Assembly: GCA_001314815.1 (NCBI GenBank)
Contig: LJXT01000002.1
Location: forward strand, 1 to 64,000
Source of the DNA: Algoriphagus marincola HL-49
Lineage (GTDB): Bacteria; Bacteroidota; Bacteroidia; Cytophagales; Cyclobacteriaceae
Length of the DNA: 64,000 nt
Direction of reading: 5' to 3'
Shown: positions 30,098-38,614 of the stretch, in pieces
Numbering within the stretch: the first letter of the stretch is position 1
Layout of the letters: each line of letters begins with the position of its first letter
Translations under genes and position numbers: made by a program
Notes under the pieces: model-generated
Seen by the model: the letters and a program-made list of their open reading frames with translations, nothing else
What the model was told of the DNA's origin: nothing
Databases searched by the model: none

Positions 30098-31430
30098 TAA
30101 GTCGCTACTACTTCTTTGTGCGCTCGTTGTGGGCACGGCTTCCTTTGCTGCTGAAAAACAAGAGCCTTGGAGTAGTATCTATAAATCTCAACTTTTTCAC
30201 ATTACAGAGGTCATGGTGACAGATGTTGCCAGCCCACCTGTCGCAGCTAGAATCTATGCCTATTCCTGTCTTGCCAGCTATTTGGTCATGAAGCAGCATG
30301 GAGCTGACTTTAGAGAAAAGGACTTTACCCAAGCTTCCATTCTTGACTTTCCAGAACTTGATTCCAATCAAGAGTTGAGCTCTCCCGAATTTGCTGCAAT
30401 CTATGCCATGCTTCGTGTTGGGGAAAATGTAATGCCTTCCGGCTATCTTTTAAAAGAAAAGCAGCAAAACTGGATAGATCAAGCCATCAAATCAAAACTC
30501 ATCAAAAAGTCTAAAGTTGATTTGCACATTCAGGAAGCAGAAAAAGTCGTGAGTCAAGTCATGAAATTAGCGAGTACGGATGGCTACCGCGAATTACCAG
30601 CCTTGACCCGCTACAGTCCCACAGAGGCAGAAGGTCGCTGGTATCCTACTCCTCCAGCCTACATCGAGGCGATAGAACCTGAATGGCGTACCATTCAACC
30701 CTTTTTCCTAGTCTCCCTCGATGATTATGATCCCAGCCCGATGGCACCTTTCAGCCTGGAACCGGAAAGTTCATTTCATCAGCAAATGATAGAGGTCTAC
30801 GAGACTACTAAGTCCTTGGATGAAGAGCAAAAACTAATTGCCAATTTCTGGGATTGCAATCCATTTATGGTAGAGTTTTCGGGTCATATGGCTATTGGGG
30901 TAAAGAAAATTTCACCAGGTGGACACTGGATGGGGATTACCGGAATTGCTGCTGAAAAAGCAGAATTGAATTTGGCAGAAACTGCTTATATCCATGCCCT
31001 TGTCGGGATGACGCTACACGATGCATTTATTTCTTGCTGGAAAACCAAATACGAAACCGATCGGATTCGCCCTGAAACCATCATCAACAAAACCATTGAC
31101 CAACGCTGGCGACCACTGCTTCAGACGCCACCTTTTCCTGAGTACACTTCAGGTCATTCGGTGATTTCAAGGGCAGCTGCCATTGTTTTGACGGGTTACT
31201 TTGGAGATAATTTCTCCTACATCGATGACTCGGAAACTTATTTTGGTCTTCCTGAGCGTGCATTTGATTCATTTTTACAAGCTTCAGAAGAGGCTGCCAT
31301 TTCCAGGCTTTACGGGGGTATTCACTTCAGAGACGCTATTGAAGAGGGAGTTCGCCAAGGAGAAAAAATCGGAAAAATGATCTGGCAAGCTATCGCAGAA
31401 AAAGAACTACTGACCAGGCAAAATCAATAA
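30084..31430 (+). CDS. Vanadium-dependent haloperoxidase/PAP2-superfamily protein
   Basis: KTKYETDRIRPE, PPFPEYTSGHSVISRAA, SRLYGGIHFRDAIEEG match the three PAP2/haloperoxidase motifs. Confidence 0.92.
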   Translation: MNMNSKSLLLLCALVVGTASFAAEKQEPWSSIYKSQLFHITEVMVTDVASPPVAARIYAYSCLASYLVMKQHGADFREKDFTQASILDFPELDSNQELSSPEFAAIYAMLRVGENVMPSGYLLKEKQQNWIDQAIKSKLIKKSKVDLHIQEAEKVVSQVMKLASTDGYRELPALTRYSPTEAEGRWYPTPPAYIEAIEPEWRTIQPFFLVSLDDYDPSPMAPFSLEPESSFHQQMIEVYETTKSLDEEQKLIANFWDCNPFMVEFSGHMAIGVKKISPGGHWMGITGIAAEKAELNLAETAYIHALVGMTLHDAFISCWKTKYETDRIRPETIINKTIDQRWRPLLQTPPFPEYTSGHSVISRAAAIVLTGYFGDNFSYIDDSETYFGLPERAFDSFLQASEEAAISRLYGGIHFRDAIEEGVRQGEKIGKMIWQAIAEKELLTRQNQ

Positions 31431-31432
31431 TT

Positions 31433-32857
31433 ATGAAGAAAATCGTACTCGCCCTTAGTATACTTTCCTTGTTTTCGGCCTGTCAGAAAAACACTGAAGA
31501 ATCCGAAAATCCCAGCCGAAAAAAGCCCAATATCATCCTCATTTTTGCAGATGATCTAGGCTACGGTGATCTAGAAAGCTATGGAGCTACCCAGTGGACC
31601 ACCCCCCATTTGAATCAACTCGCAAAGGAAGGCACACAAATGAACCGTTTCTACGTGCCTCATGCAGTATGTTCGGCTTCTCGGGCAGCCCTCCTTACTG
31701 GTGCATATGCCAATAGACTAGGAATCTATGGAGCATATGACCATACTGCTAAACAAGGACTTCATCCAGCTGAAGAAACCATTGCAGAAATCCTTAAAGC
31801 CCAAGGCTATGCGACTGGAATGGTAGGAAAGTGGCATTTGGGACACCTGCCAGAGTTTTTACCTACTCGGCAGGGATTTGACAGCTATTATGGACTTCCC
31901 TATTCCAATGACATGTGGCCGCATCACCCGGAAGTCAAGGATTACTACCCTCCCTTGCCTTTGCTTCAAAATGAAGAGGTCATCGATACGCTGGATGAGC
32001 AATCCCAATTGACCACACTTTATACTGAAAAAGCACTGGAATTCATTGATCAGAATTCTGATCGGCCCTTTTTCTTATACTTAGCACATAGCATGCCTCA
32101 TGTTCCACTTTATGTAAGCGAAAAATTTGCAGGACAATCCGAGCAAGGCCTTTACGGCGATGTGATCATGGAAATTGACTGGTCAGTGGGTCAGGTTCAC
32201 CAAAAAATCAAGGATCTCGGACTGGAAGAGAATACGTTGATTATTTTCACCTCTGACAATGGTCCATGGCTTTCTTATGGGGGACATGCAGGGCTCACGG
32301 CTGGTTTGAGAGAAGGAAAGGGTACGTCATGGGATGGGGGCATTCGCGTTCCGGCTATTTTTAAGTGGACAGGTAAAATTCCTGAGGATAAAACGATAGA
32401 AGATCCTGCCATGACCATCGATGTACTTCCTACTATTGCGGCAATTACTGAAAGTCCCCTTCCGGAAAAGGTCATTGACGGGGAGAGTATTTGGCCACTT
32501 TTAACGGAGGGAAAAGCAAAAGCAAGACCTTACTTTGCTTATTACAATCGAAATGAATTACATGCAGTTTTTTATGAAAACTGGAAACTCGTTTTTCCAC
32601 ATCGATATCGAACGCTCCCAAAGGACGCCGAACTTAGGAATGATGGGATTCCGGTCAAATATGAGCACATCAATTTAGAAAAAATGGAGCTCTACGATCT
32701 ATCGAGCGATCCATTTGAGCAAGCAGATGTAGCATCGAAGCATCCCGAAATCGTCCATAAACTCAATAAAATGGCCGACGAAGCTCGAAAAGACATGGGA
32801 GATGCACTGACCAAAAGCCAAGGGACCGGGCAACGGGAAGTAGGTAGAGTTCAATAA
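31433..32857 (+). CDS. Sulfatase (arylsulfatase-like), lipoprotein
   Basis: Lipobox LFSAC; FADDLGYGDLESYG; CSASRAALLTG formylglycine motif; GKWHLG. Confidence 0.95.
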   Translation: MKKIVLALSILSLFSACQKNTEESENPSRKKPNIILIFADDLGYGDLESYGATQWTTPHLNQLAKEGTQMNRFYVPHAVCSASRAALLTGAYANRLGIYGAYDHTAKQGLHPAEETIAEILKAQGYATGMVGKWHLGHLPEFLPTRQGFDSYYGLPYSNDMWPHHPEVKDYYPPLPLLQNEEVIDTLDEQSQLTTLYTEKALEFIDQNSDRPFFLYLAHSMPHVPLYVSEKFAGQSEQGLYGDVIMEIDWSVGQVHQKIKDLGLEENTLIIFTSDNGPWLSYGGHAGLTAGLREGKGTSWDGGIRVPAIFKWTGKIPEDKTIEDPAMTIDVLPTIAAITESPLPEKVIDGESIWPLLTEGKAKARPYFAYYNRNELHAVFYENWKLVFPHRYRTLPKDAELRNDGIPVKYEHINLEKMELYDLSSDPFEQADVASKHPEIVHKLNKMADEARKDMGDALTKSQGTGQREVGRVQ

Positions 32858-32897
32858 AAATTAAGGTTCAATTCAAGCGCTTCAATTTTGAAAAGTT

Positions 32898-32973
32898 CTC
32901 GACTCCGCTCAGACCGGCACGGCTTAATTGAAAAGAAGTCGAAGGTTTTCCTTTTGAATTAGCCTTCGACTCC
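32898..32973. repeat. Candidate dispersed intergenic repeat/hairpin
   Basis: CTCGACTCCGCTCAGACCGGCAC followed by AGTCGAAGG ... CCTTCGACT inverted repeat (32937-32945/32963-32971). Confidence 0.5.
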
Positions 32974-33043
32974 TTATTGCCTAGAAGAGGATACCCTAGA
33001 TTATTTTTAAATTTCTAAATCAGTTTAAAACTTTTCGAATTCC

Positions 33044-33877
33044 TTAAGGAATCCACTTGATTTTGCTGAAATCAGGTTTACGCTTTTCCAGAAAAGCATT
33101 CCTTCCTTCTTGCGCTTCCTCAGTCATATACGCGAGGCGTGTAGCTTCTCCGGCAAAAACCTGCTGACCAACCATCCCGTCATCCGTCAAATTCATGGCA
33201 AACTTCAGCATCTTGATGGAGGTCGGTGATTTGGCTAAAATTTCCTGAGCCCACTGGAAAGCCGTATCCTCCAATTCATCATGGGGAACTACTGCATTGA
33301 CCATTCCCATTTCATAAGCTTCCTGCGCTGAGTAGTTTCTGCCTAAAAAGAAAATTTCACGGGCTTTCTTCTGCCCCACCATTTTTGCTAAGTAGGCCGA
33401 TCCGTATCCTCCATCAAAACTGGTCACGTCTGCATCAGTCTGCTTGAAAATCGCATGCTCCTTACTGGCCAAGGTCATATCACAGACCACATGAAGACTG
33501 TGTCCACCGCCAACAGCCCACCCTGGCACGACTGCAATCACCACTTTGGGCATAAAGCGAATCAGTCGCTGTACTTCCAGGATATTCAAACGATGGTACC
33601 CATCATCCCCGACATATCCCTGATGACCGCGGGCACGCTGATCTCCCCCGGAGCAAAAGGCCCATTTTCCGTCTTTTGCAGAAGGCCCTTCGCCACTGAG
33701 TAGCACCACACCGATGGAAGTATCTTCTTGTGCATCATAGAACGCATCGTATAATTCAGCGGTCGTCTTGGGTCTGAAAGCATTCCGAACATCCGGCCTA
33801 TTAAATGCAATTCGAGCTACACCCTGACACTTTTTGTAGGTGATATCTTCGTATTCTTTGGTAGTAATCCACTCCAT
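33044..33877 (-). CDS. menB: 1,4-dihydroxy-2-naphthoyl-CoA synthase
   Basis: FNRPDVRNAFRPKTTAEL, AFCSGGDQRARG, VVPGWAVGGGHSLHVVCD, QTDADVTSFDGGYGSAYLA. Confidence 0.96.
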   Translation of the reverse strand: MEWITTKEYEDITYKKCQGVARIAFNRPDVRNAFRPKTTAELYDAFYDAQEDTSIGVVLLSGEGPSAKDGKWAFCSGGDQRARGHQGYVGDDGYHRLNILEVQRLIRFMPKVVIAVVPGWAVGGGHSLHVVCDMTLASKEHAIFKQTDADVTSFDGGYGSAYLAKMVGQKKAREIFFLGRNYSAQEAYEMGMVNAVVPHDELEDTAFQWAQEILAKSPTSIKMLKFAMNLTDDGMVGQQVFAGEATRLAYMTEEAQEGRNAFLEKRKPDFSKIKWIP

Positions 33878-33963
33878 GTTTTGTATTTTGTCTGAAATTC
33901 GATTTTTCTGCAAGATAACCACCTTCGTGAAAATATGTTGAACAGAAAGTCATTGGTAGTTCT

Positions 33964-33971
33964 TAGATTTG
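33964..33971 (+). promoter_or_regulatory. Bacteroidota -7 promoter box upstream of menE
   Basis: TAGATTTG matches TAnnTTTG and ends 6 nt before ATG. Confidence 0.4.
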
Positions 33972-33977
33972 AAATCT

Positions 33978-35057
33978 ATGTTTAGGCTTTTATTTGAAAA
34001 TCAGGTTTTTCAGAAAATCGAGGACTTGCAAACCAAGGGAGAAAATGAAATTCTGGATTCTGCGCTCGCGTTTTGTGGGGATTGGGTGTCTGGAAAAACT
34101 GTTTTTTCGCAGAAAACCTCAGGGTCCACCGGTGCTCCCAAAGAAATTACTTTGACCCGAGATCGGCTGAAAGAAAGTGCAGAGGCAACGGGAAAATTTT
34201 TTGGATCAAACTCCGAACTCAAACTTCTCTGCTGTCTCCATCCTGGATATATCGCCGGAAAAATGATGCTTCTGCGTGCCATGGTTTGGGAATGTGAGAT
34301 TCGATTGGTAATGCCGAGTTCAGAGCCTCTTTCAAGCCTTCCTGAAGCCTATCAACCTGACTTTGTGGCCATGGTCCCTCTTCAAGTGGAAAAAACGCTT
34401 GAGAATGATTCAGGAAAAAGGAAGTTGAAAAAACTCAAAACGCTTTTGATCGGAGGTGCTCCCCTTTCGCTTTCCTTGCAGGAGAAAATAGCTGCGGAAT
34501 TGGATAATGCCTGGCAAAGCTTTGGGATGACTGAAACCGTCTCTCACATCGCTTTGGCAAAAATCACGGACCAGACACTCAGTTACCAAGCACTTCCTGG
34601 GGTAAAAATGGGAGCGGATGAGCGTGGTGCCCTTTGGGTCGAAAGCCCAATGAGCGGCCCCGAAACTATCCAAACAAATGATCTCGTCCATTTCCAATCA
34701 GATGGGAGTTTTCAGTGGCTGGGACGGTTAGATTTCGTCATTAACTCAGGAGGAATCAAACTTCACCCTGAATTATTAGAGCGAAAAGTTGAAATGAGCA
34801 TTCAAAAGTTTTTTCCTGATTCCCGCTTCATTTTCGGTGGGACTCCCGATGAGCATTTAGGACAGAAACTGGTCTTATTGATTGAGTCTAAGGCGAAAGA
34901 CTCAGAAAAGGCAGGGAATTTGCGAGAAGAGCTTTCGAAATACTTGGATCGTTTTTCTCAGCCCAAAGAAATCATCATCTTGGATAAATTCTCGGAGACA
35001 GGAAGTGGGAAAATCGACCGGATGAAAACCCTTGCGAATGCTCAACCTGATTGTTAG
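33978..35057 (+). CDS. menE: AMP-binding protein, o-succinylbenzoate-CoA ligase-like
   Basis: TSGSTGAPKEI P-loop, SFGMTETVSHIA, GRLDFVINSGGIKLHPE, TGSGKIDR; divergent from menB. Confidence 0.88.
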   Translation: MFRLLFENQVFQKIEDLQTKGENEILDSALAFCGDWVSGKTVFSQKTSGSTGAPKEITLTRDRLKESAEATGKFFGSNSELKLLCCLHPGYIAGKMMLLRAMVWECEIRLVMPSSEPLSSLPEAYQPDFVAMVPLQVEKTLENDSGKRKLKKLKTLLIGGAPLSLSLQEKIAAELDNAWQSFGMTETVSHIALAKITDQTLSYQALPGVKMGADERGALWVESPMSGPETIQTNDLVHFQSDGSFQWLGRLDFVINSGGIKLHPELLERKVEMSIQKFFPDSRFIFGGTPDEHLGQKLVLLIESKAKDSEKAGNLREELSKYLDRFSQPKEIIILDKFSETGSGKIDRMKTLANAQPDC

Positions 35058-35466
35058 CCTTTTTTTAAGTACCATTTTGGCGATGAACTCCCATCAAAAC
35101 ACCCAATTAGAGCTCATTATCAACAACGGGAAATCAGATAATGGTTTGGTTCGGGTTTTAATTTTCAATGGTTCGGAAGGATTTCCGGGTGACTACACAA
35201 AAGCGTTTAAAGCTCTCAGTACCAATTTGGAGAATAAACGGGCCGTTATCAATATTTCAAACCTACCCGCGGGAAAATATGCAATCACTGCTTATCACGA
35301 TGAAAATGGAGATGGCAAAATGTCCAAAAATCCTTTCGGCTACCCGACCGACCGATTTGGCTTTTCCAATAACCCCAAAATCCTTTTCTCAGCCCCTACC
35401 TTCGAAAAATGTCTTTTTGAAATCAAAGAGGGAAAAAGTCATACTGAGGTGATTGATTTGCGCTAA
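35038..35466 (+). CDS. DUF2141 domain-containing protein
   Basis: LPAGKYAITAYHDENGDGKMSKNPFGYPTDRFGFSNN typical of DUF2141; overlaps menE 3' end. Confidence 0.88.
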   Translation: MLNLIVSLFLSTILAMNSHQNTQLELIINNGKSDNGLVRVLIFNGSEGFPGDYTKAFKALSTNLENKRAVINISNLPAGKYAITAYHDENGDGKMSKNPFGYPTDRFGFSNNPKILFSAPTFEKCLFEIKEGKSHTEVIDLR

Positions 35467-35512
35467 AGATTGGCGTTGACTTCGGATTTCCTATCGATTA
35501 TTTAAAAAAGCC

Positions 35513-35520
35513 TACTTTTG
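35513..35520 (+). promoter_or_regulatory. Bacteroidota -7 promoter box
   Basis: TACTTTTG matches TAnnTTTG, 14 nt before ATG at 35535. Confidence 0.4.
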
Positions 35521-35534
35521 CAAAAAACTTTTCC

Positions 35535-36296
35535 ATGAGTAAGAAAAATCAAGCCATTTCAGGAATCATCCTAGAATATCATTCTGGAATTGTACCTCCC
35601 CCATTCAGTCACGTTTTTCGCTTAGAATTGAATTGGTCGGATGGGACACTTCGTGCCAAGCTTGATTTGCATTATACCGACCGAGAAGAACTTTCGGAGG
35701 AAGAAATTTTGGATGAAGGATTTACGCCTTCAGATGATTATCAATATGATGGCAGCCTCAATCCAGTTTGGGTAAAGTCGATTGAAGAACTGCTTCAAGA
35801 AACCCGCTACGCCTCCCAGGTACATGGAGAAGGGGAAATCACAGTAGCAACTAAGGAGCATACCAAAACTAGTCCGGCCAAAAGTCCTACCAATCAAGAA
35901 GCTTGGCAGCTGCTCGCACAGGACTTGATTCAGGCCATTTACGAAACTGCTAAAAAAGAACTTCCTCTTCAAATCAACTTCCAGGTAGTAGAAAAAGAAA
36001 AAACCGACAGAGGATCCGTGACCCTACATTTTTCCGATCGGAATGTCCTGCTTGAGTTAAATGGGAAAACCAGCCAACTCAATTGGGAATATGCATTTCA
36101 ACTGATGAAATTGATCTTCACACCTGACTATGACTACGATATTGCCAAGGAAAAGCCAGGCACAAAAAGAGGAATTTATCTTGATTGCGGAGATGGGCTT
36201 TGGCACGAACTCGGAAAGGGAGTTCTAAATATCGATCCGGAATTTGATGCCGTTGCGCAAATCGAGGAGCACATGCGCAAATTGACCTCCAACTGA
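35535..36296 (+). CDS. Hypothetical protein
   Basis: Long ORF in good coding context, no recognised family. Confidence 0.65.
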   Translation: MSKKNQAISGIILEYHSGIVPPPFSHVFRLELNWSDGTLRAKLDLHYTDREELSEEEILDEGFTPSDDYQYDGSLNPVWVKSIEELLQETRYASQVHGEGEITVATKEHTKTSPAKSPTNQEAWQLLAQDLIQAIYETAKKELPLQINFQVVEKEKTDRGSVTLHFSDRNVLLELNGKTSQLNWEYAFQLMKLIFTPDYDYDIAKEKPGTKRGIYLDCGDGLWHELGKGVLNIDPEFDAVAQIEEHMRKLTSN

Positions 36297-36332
36297 TTTA
36301 TCATTTTTGCTATTGCATTTAAAGCTTTGATT

Positions 36333-36352
36333 TTCTTACATTTAAGTAAGAA
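36333..36352. promoter_or_regulatory. Inverted repeat in TIR gene promoter
   Basis: TTCTTAC-ATTTAA-GTAAGAA, perfect 7-bp arms, ends 12 nt before ATG. Confidence 0.45.
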
Positions 36353-36364
36353 TAATGAAGCACT

Positions 36365-37378
36365 ATGTCAAACAATAAGATTTTTGTCAGCTACCGCCGA
36401 CAGGATGCTTCAGGAGAAGCAGGACGCCTGGTGGATCATTTGCAGGAAGTTTTTGGTGAAAACTCAGTTTTTTTGGATGTAGAGGCGATTGAAGCTGGGC
36501 TTGATTTTGTAGAAGCCATCGATCGTGCATTAAACTCCTGCAAAGTTCTGATTGCCATGATTGGCCCCCATTGGGTCAATATTAAAGATTCGGAGGGAAA
36601 CCCTCGACTTTTTAAGGAAGATGACTTTATCCGATTAGAAATAGCTGCAGCTCTAAAGCGGGACATTCGCGTAATTCCAGTCTTGGTCAATGGCGCTGTC
36701 ATGCCTTCTGCGGATCAGCTTCCTGAAGACTTGAAGCCCTTGACACGTCGACATGCCCATGAGATCAGTAGCAGTCGGTGGAAGTACGATTGCGAGCAAC
36801 TGACAGAGGTTTTGGAGAAAATTGTGGGAAAAGCCCCCAAACCAACACCTGAACCCAGACCTTTTCCCTCACCGCCTCCAAAACCAAAACCTGTTTTCCG
36901 AAAAAAATCTTGGATTGAGCGAAACTACCTATGGCTTTTGGGAGGGTTTGTTCTGATTTCTGTGATAGGTCTTATAATGGACATGAAAGAATATGACGAC
37001 ACGATCGATTATATTAATTCTTCAGAGGAAGTAGTAGATCAACCAATCTATGATAATACCCCACCACAAGAACCTTCAAGTTCTACTGCTAGCTTATCAG
37101 GCCGTTGGATTTTAAGAGCTCAGGATGGTAGTGAAGCTATTTGGGTATTTTCCCAGCGAGGAGAAATGATTGAGTTTGCTGAATACAACCTCTTGGATGT
37201 GCAGGTAGGTTCTGGTTCAGGACTAATTGAAGATGGAGATTATTATGCCGATTACTACAATAGTCTGACTGGGATTTCTGGGGAAGTAAGTTTATTCCCG
37301 AATGGAAATGGATGGTCCGGGGAAGCATACTTCCCAAGTACCCAGATAATTCTACCACTCACTTTGAGTAAGAATTAA
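36365..37378 (+). CDS. TIR-domain protein with one TM segment and a C-terminal beta-rich domain
   Basis: IFVSYRRQDASGEAGRLVDHL...FLDVEAIEAG, LIAMIGPHW; Pro-rich linker; TM YLWLLGGFVLISVIGLIM; C-terminal SGRWILRAQDGSEAIWVFSQ. Confidence 0.88.
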   Translation: MSNNKIFVSYRRQDASGEAGRLVDHLQEVFGENSVFLDVEAIEAGLDFVEAIDRALNSCKVLIAMIGPHWVNIKDSEGNPRLFKEDDFIRLEIAAALKRDIRVIPVLVNGAVMPSADQLPEDLKPLTRRHAHEISSSRWKYDCEQLTEVLEKIVGKAPKPTPEPRPFPSPPPKPKPVFRKKSWIERNYLWLLGGFVLISVIGLIMDMKEYDDTIDYINSSEEVVDQPIYDNTPPQEPSSSTASLSGRWILRAQDGSEAIWVFSQRGEMIEFAEYNLLDVQVGSGSGLIEDGDYYADYYNSLTGISGEVSLFPNGNGWSGEAYFPSTQIILPLTLSKN

Positions 37379-38148
37379 TCTCTTAACTTTCTCAAGTCTT
37401 CCTGAATATCCTTCAGGATATCACCTAGATCTGCGAGGCTGAGCGATTTCTTTTTATCTCCCGGATTGGGAAAATCAGTACTGATAAAAGCTTTGGCCTC
37501 CCAAACCTCCAACACGTCCTCTCCCCGAATCTCGTAGGGTTTGTAATGCTCATTGTCCGATACTAGGAAAAGCTTTCCGTTCTCTGCCAAATAATTGAAA
37601 ACTCGCTTATATACGACTCCCTCTGAGGCAGTCACCAATACATAAGTTCGTCCGCTTTTTATTTGCGAAAGCTGATCCACATAAGCACCGATGATAATTG
37701 TACCCGATATCAAAGGCAGCATGGAATCACCTGCAAGCTCGAAGGCACGATAGGTAGCCTGCCTTGGCAGATTGGGCAAATGAAACTGAGGCAGCCGCTC
37801 CATAAACTCCGGATCCGCAAATCCATTGAGGTAACCGGCAGAGGCCTTTTGAGGAACAAGAGTGATATTCTCCCGGTCGGATTCATCGGCGGCAATGGTG
37901 AGAATATTGATCTTTCGCTTCTGCAGAGCCTTTCTTCCCTCCTTTTCGATATCATGCTCCAAAAGCTCCTCGACTCCTGACTCCAATATTTCAGCAATTT
38001 GTAAAAGGGTTGCAAGTTTTGGCTCGGATCTTCCATCCTCGTAGGCCGATATCATGGTACGCTGAATATTAAGCCGATCGGCCATATCCTGCTGCGTAAG
38101 CTCTTTCTGCTTGCGCAGAAACCGAATATTTCCAGCTAAGCAACTCAT
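37375..38148 (-). CDS. XRE-HTH / S24 (LexA-like) self-cleaving repressor
   Basis: HTH LTQQDMADRLNIQRTMISAYEDGRSEPK; Ala-Gly site KASAGYLNGF; catalytic GDSMLPL Ser and VYKRVF Lys. Confidence 0.92.
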   Translation of the reverse strand: MSCLAGNIRFLRKQKELTQQDMADRLNIQRTMISAYEDGRSEPKLATLLQIAEILESGVEELLEHDIEKEGRKALQKRKINILTIAADESDRENITLVPQKASAGYLNGFADPEFMERLPQFHLPNLPRQATYRAFELAGDSMLPLISGTIIIGAYVDQLSQIKSGRTYVLVTASEGVVYKRVFNYLAENGKLFLVSDNEHYKPYEIRGEDVLEVWEAKAFISTDFPNPGDKKKSLSLADLGDILKDIQEDLRKLRD

Positions 38149-38402
38149 GCTGAAAACAAATAAAAGTCTAAATCATCGGTCTGAGGCGCAATTGGAAAAA
38201 GCGGGTCTATACGTTGCGCTGCGGCTCTTCGACGGGCCAACCTATTCTGAATCTCAGCAATAATCTCCCCAACGGGCTTGGGTTCATTGACTAGCAGATA
38301 GCCATATTCCTGCTTGGGGCTACCTTCCACAAAAAACTTTACTTGCACATTCCCTGAAGAAAGGGACTTGGTGCTGATGTTGATTTTATCGACTTGTTCC
38401 AT
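38145..38402 (-). CDS. Small hypothetical protein co-transcribed with the S24 repressor
   Basis: 4-nt ATGA overlap with repressor gene; ATG at 38402. Confidence 0.65.
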   Translation of the reverse strand: MEQVDKINISTKSLSSGNVQVKFFVEGSPKQEYGYLLVNEPKPVGEIIAEIQNRLARRRAAAQRIDPLFPIAPQTDDLDFYLFSA

Positions 38403-38451
38403 GATCAATGCGTTTTACATCAGCAAGATACAAATGTCATTTTTATAAACA

Positions 38452-38465
38452 TTCACTTGTGTGAA
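38452..38465. promoter_or_regulatory. Candidate operator in repressor-operon/TonB-receptor intergenic region
   Basis: TTCAC-TTGT-GTGAA inverted repeat; GACA-N5-TGTC at 38484-38496 nearby. Confidence 0.4.
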
Positions 38466-38581
38466 AAATTAACATATTTCTTTGACATTTTTTGTCGCAA
38501 ATATTTTACACGGTCGGTGACAATTCATTCAAGGTTTTGACCGCTCAGCCAATAATTCAAACCCTCTTCAAAATTCGAAGT

Positions 38582-38589
38582 TACCTTTG
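38582..38589 (+). promoter_or_regulatory. Bacteroidota -7 promoter box upstream of TonB receptor
   Basis: TACCTTTG matches TAnnTTTG. Confidence 0.4.
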
Positions 38590-38614
38590 TATTTATTGAT
38601 TACTGACCAACTAC

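Noticed and set aside
31433-32857. CSASR instead of CxPSR in the sulfatase active site
   Set aside because: Ala at this position is an accepted variant of the formylglycine motif
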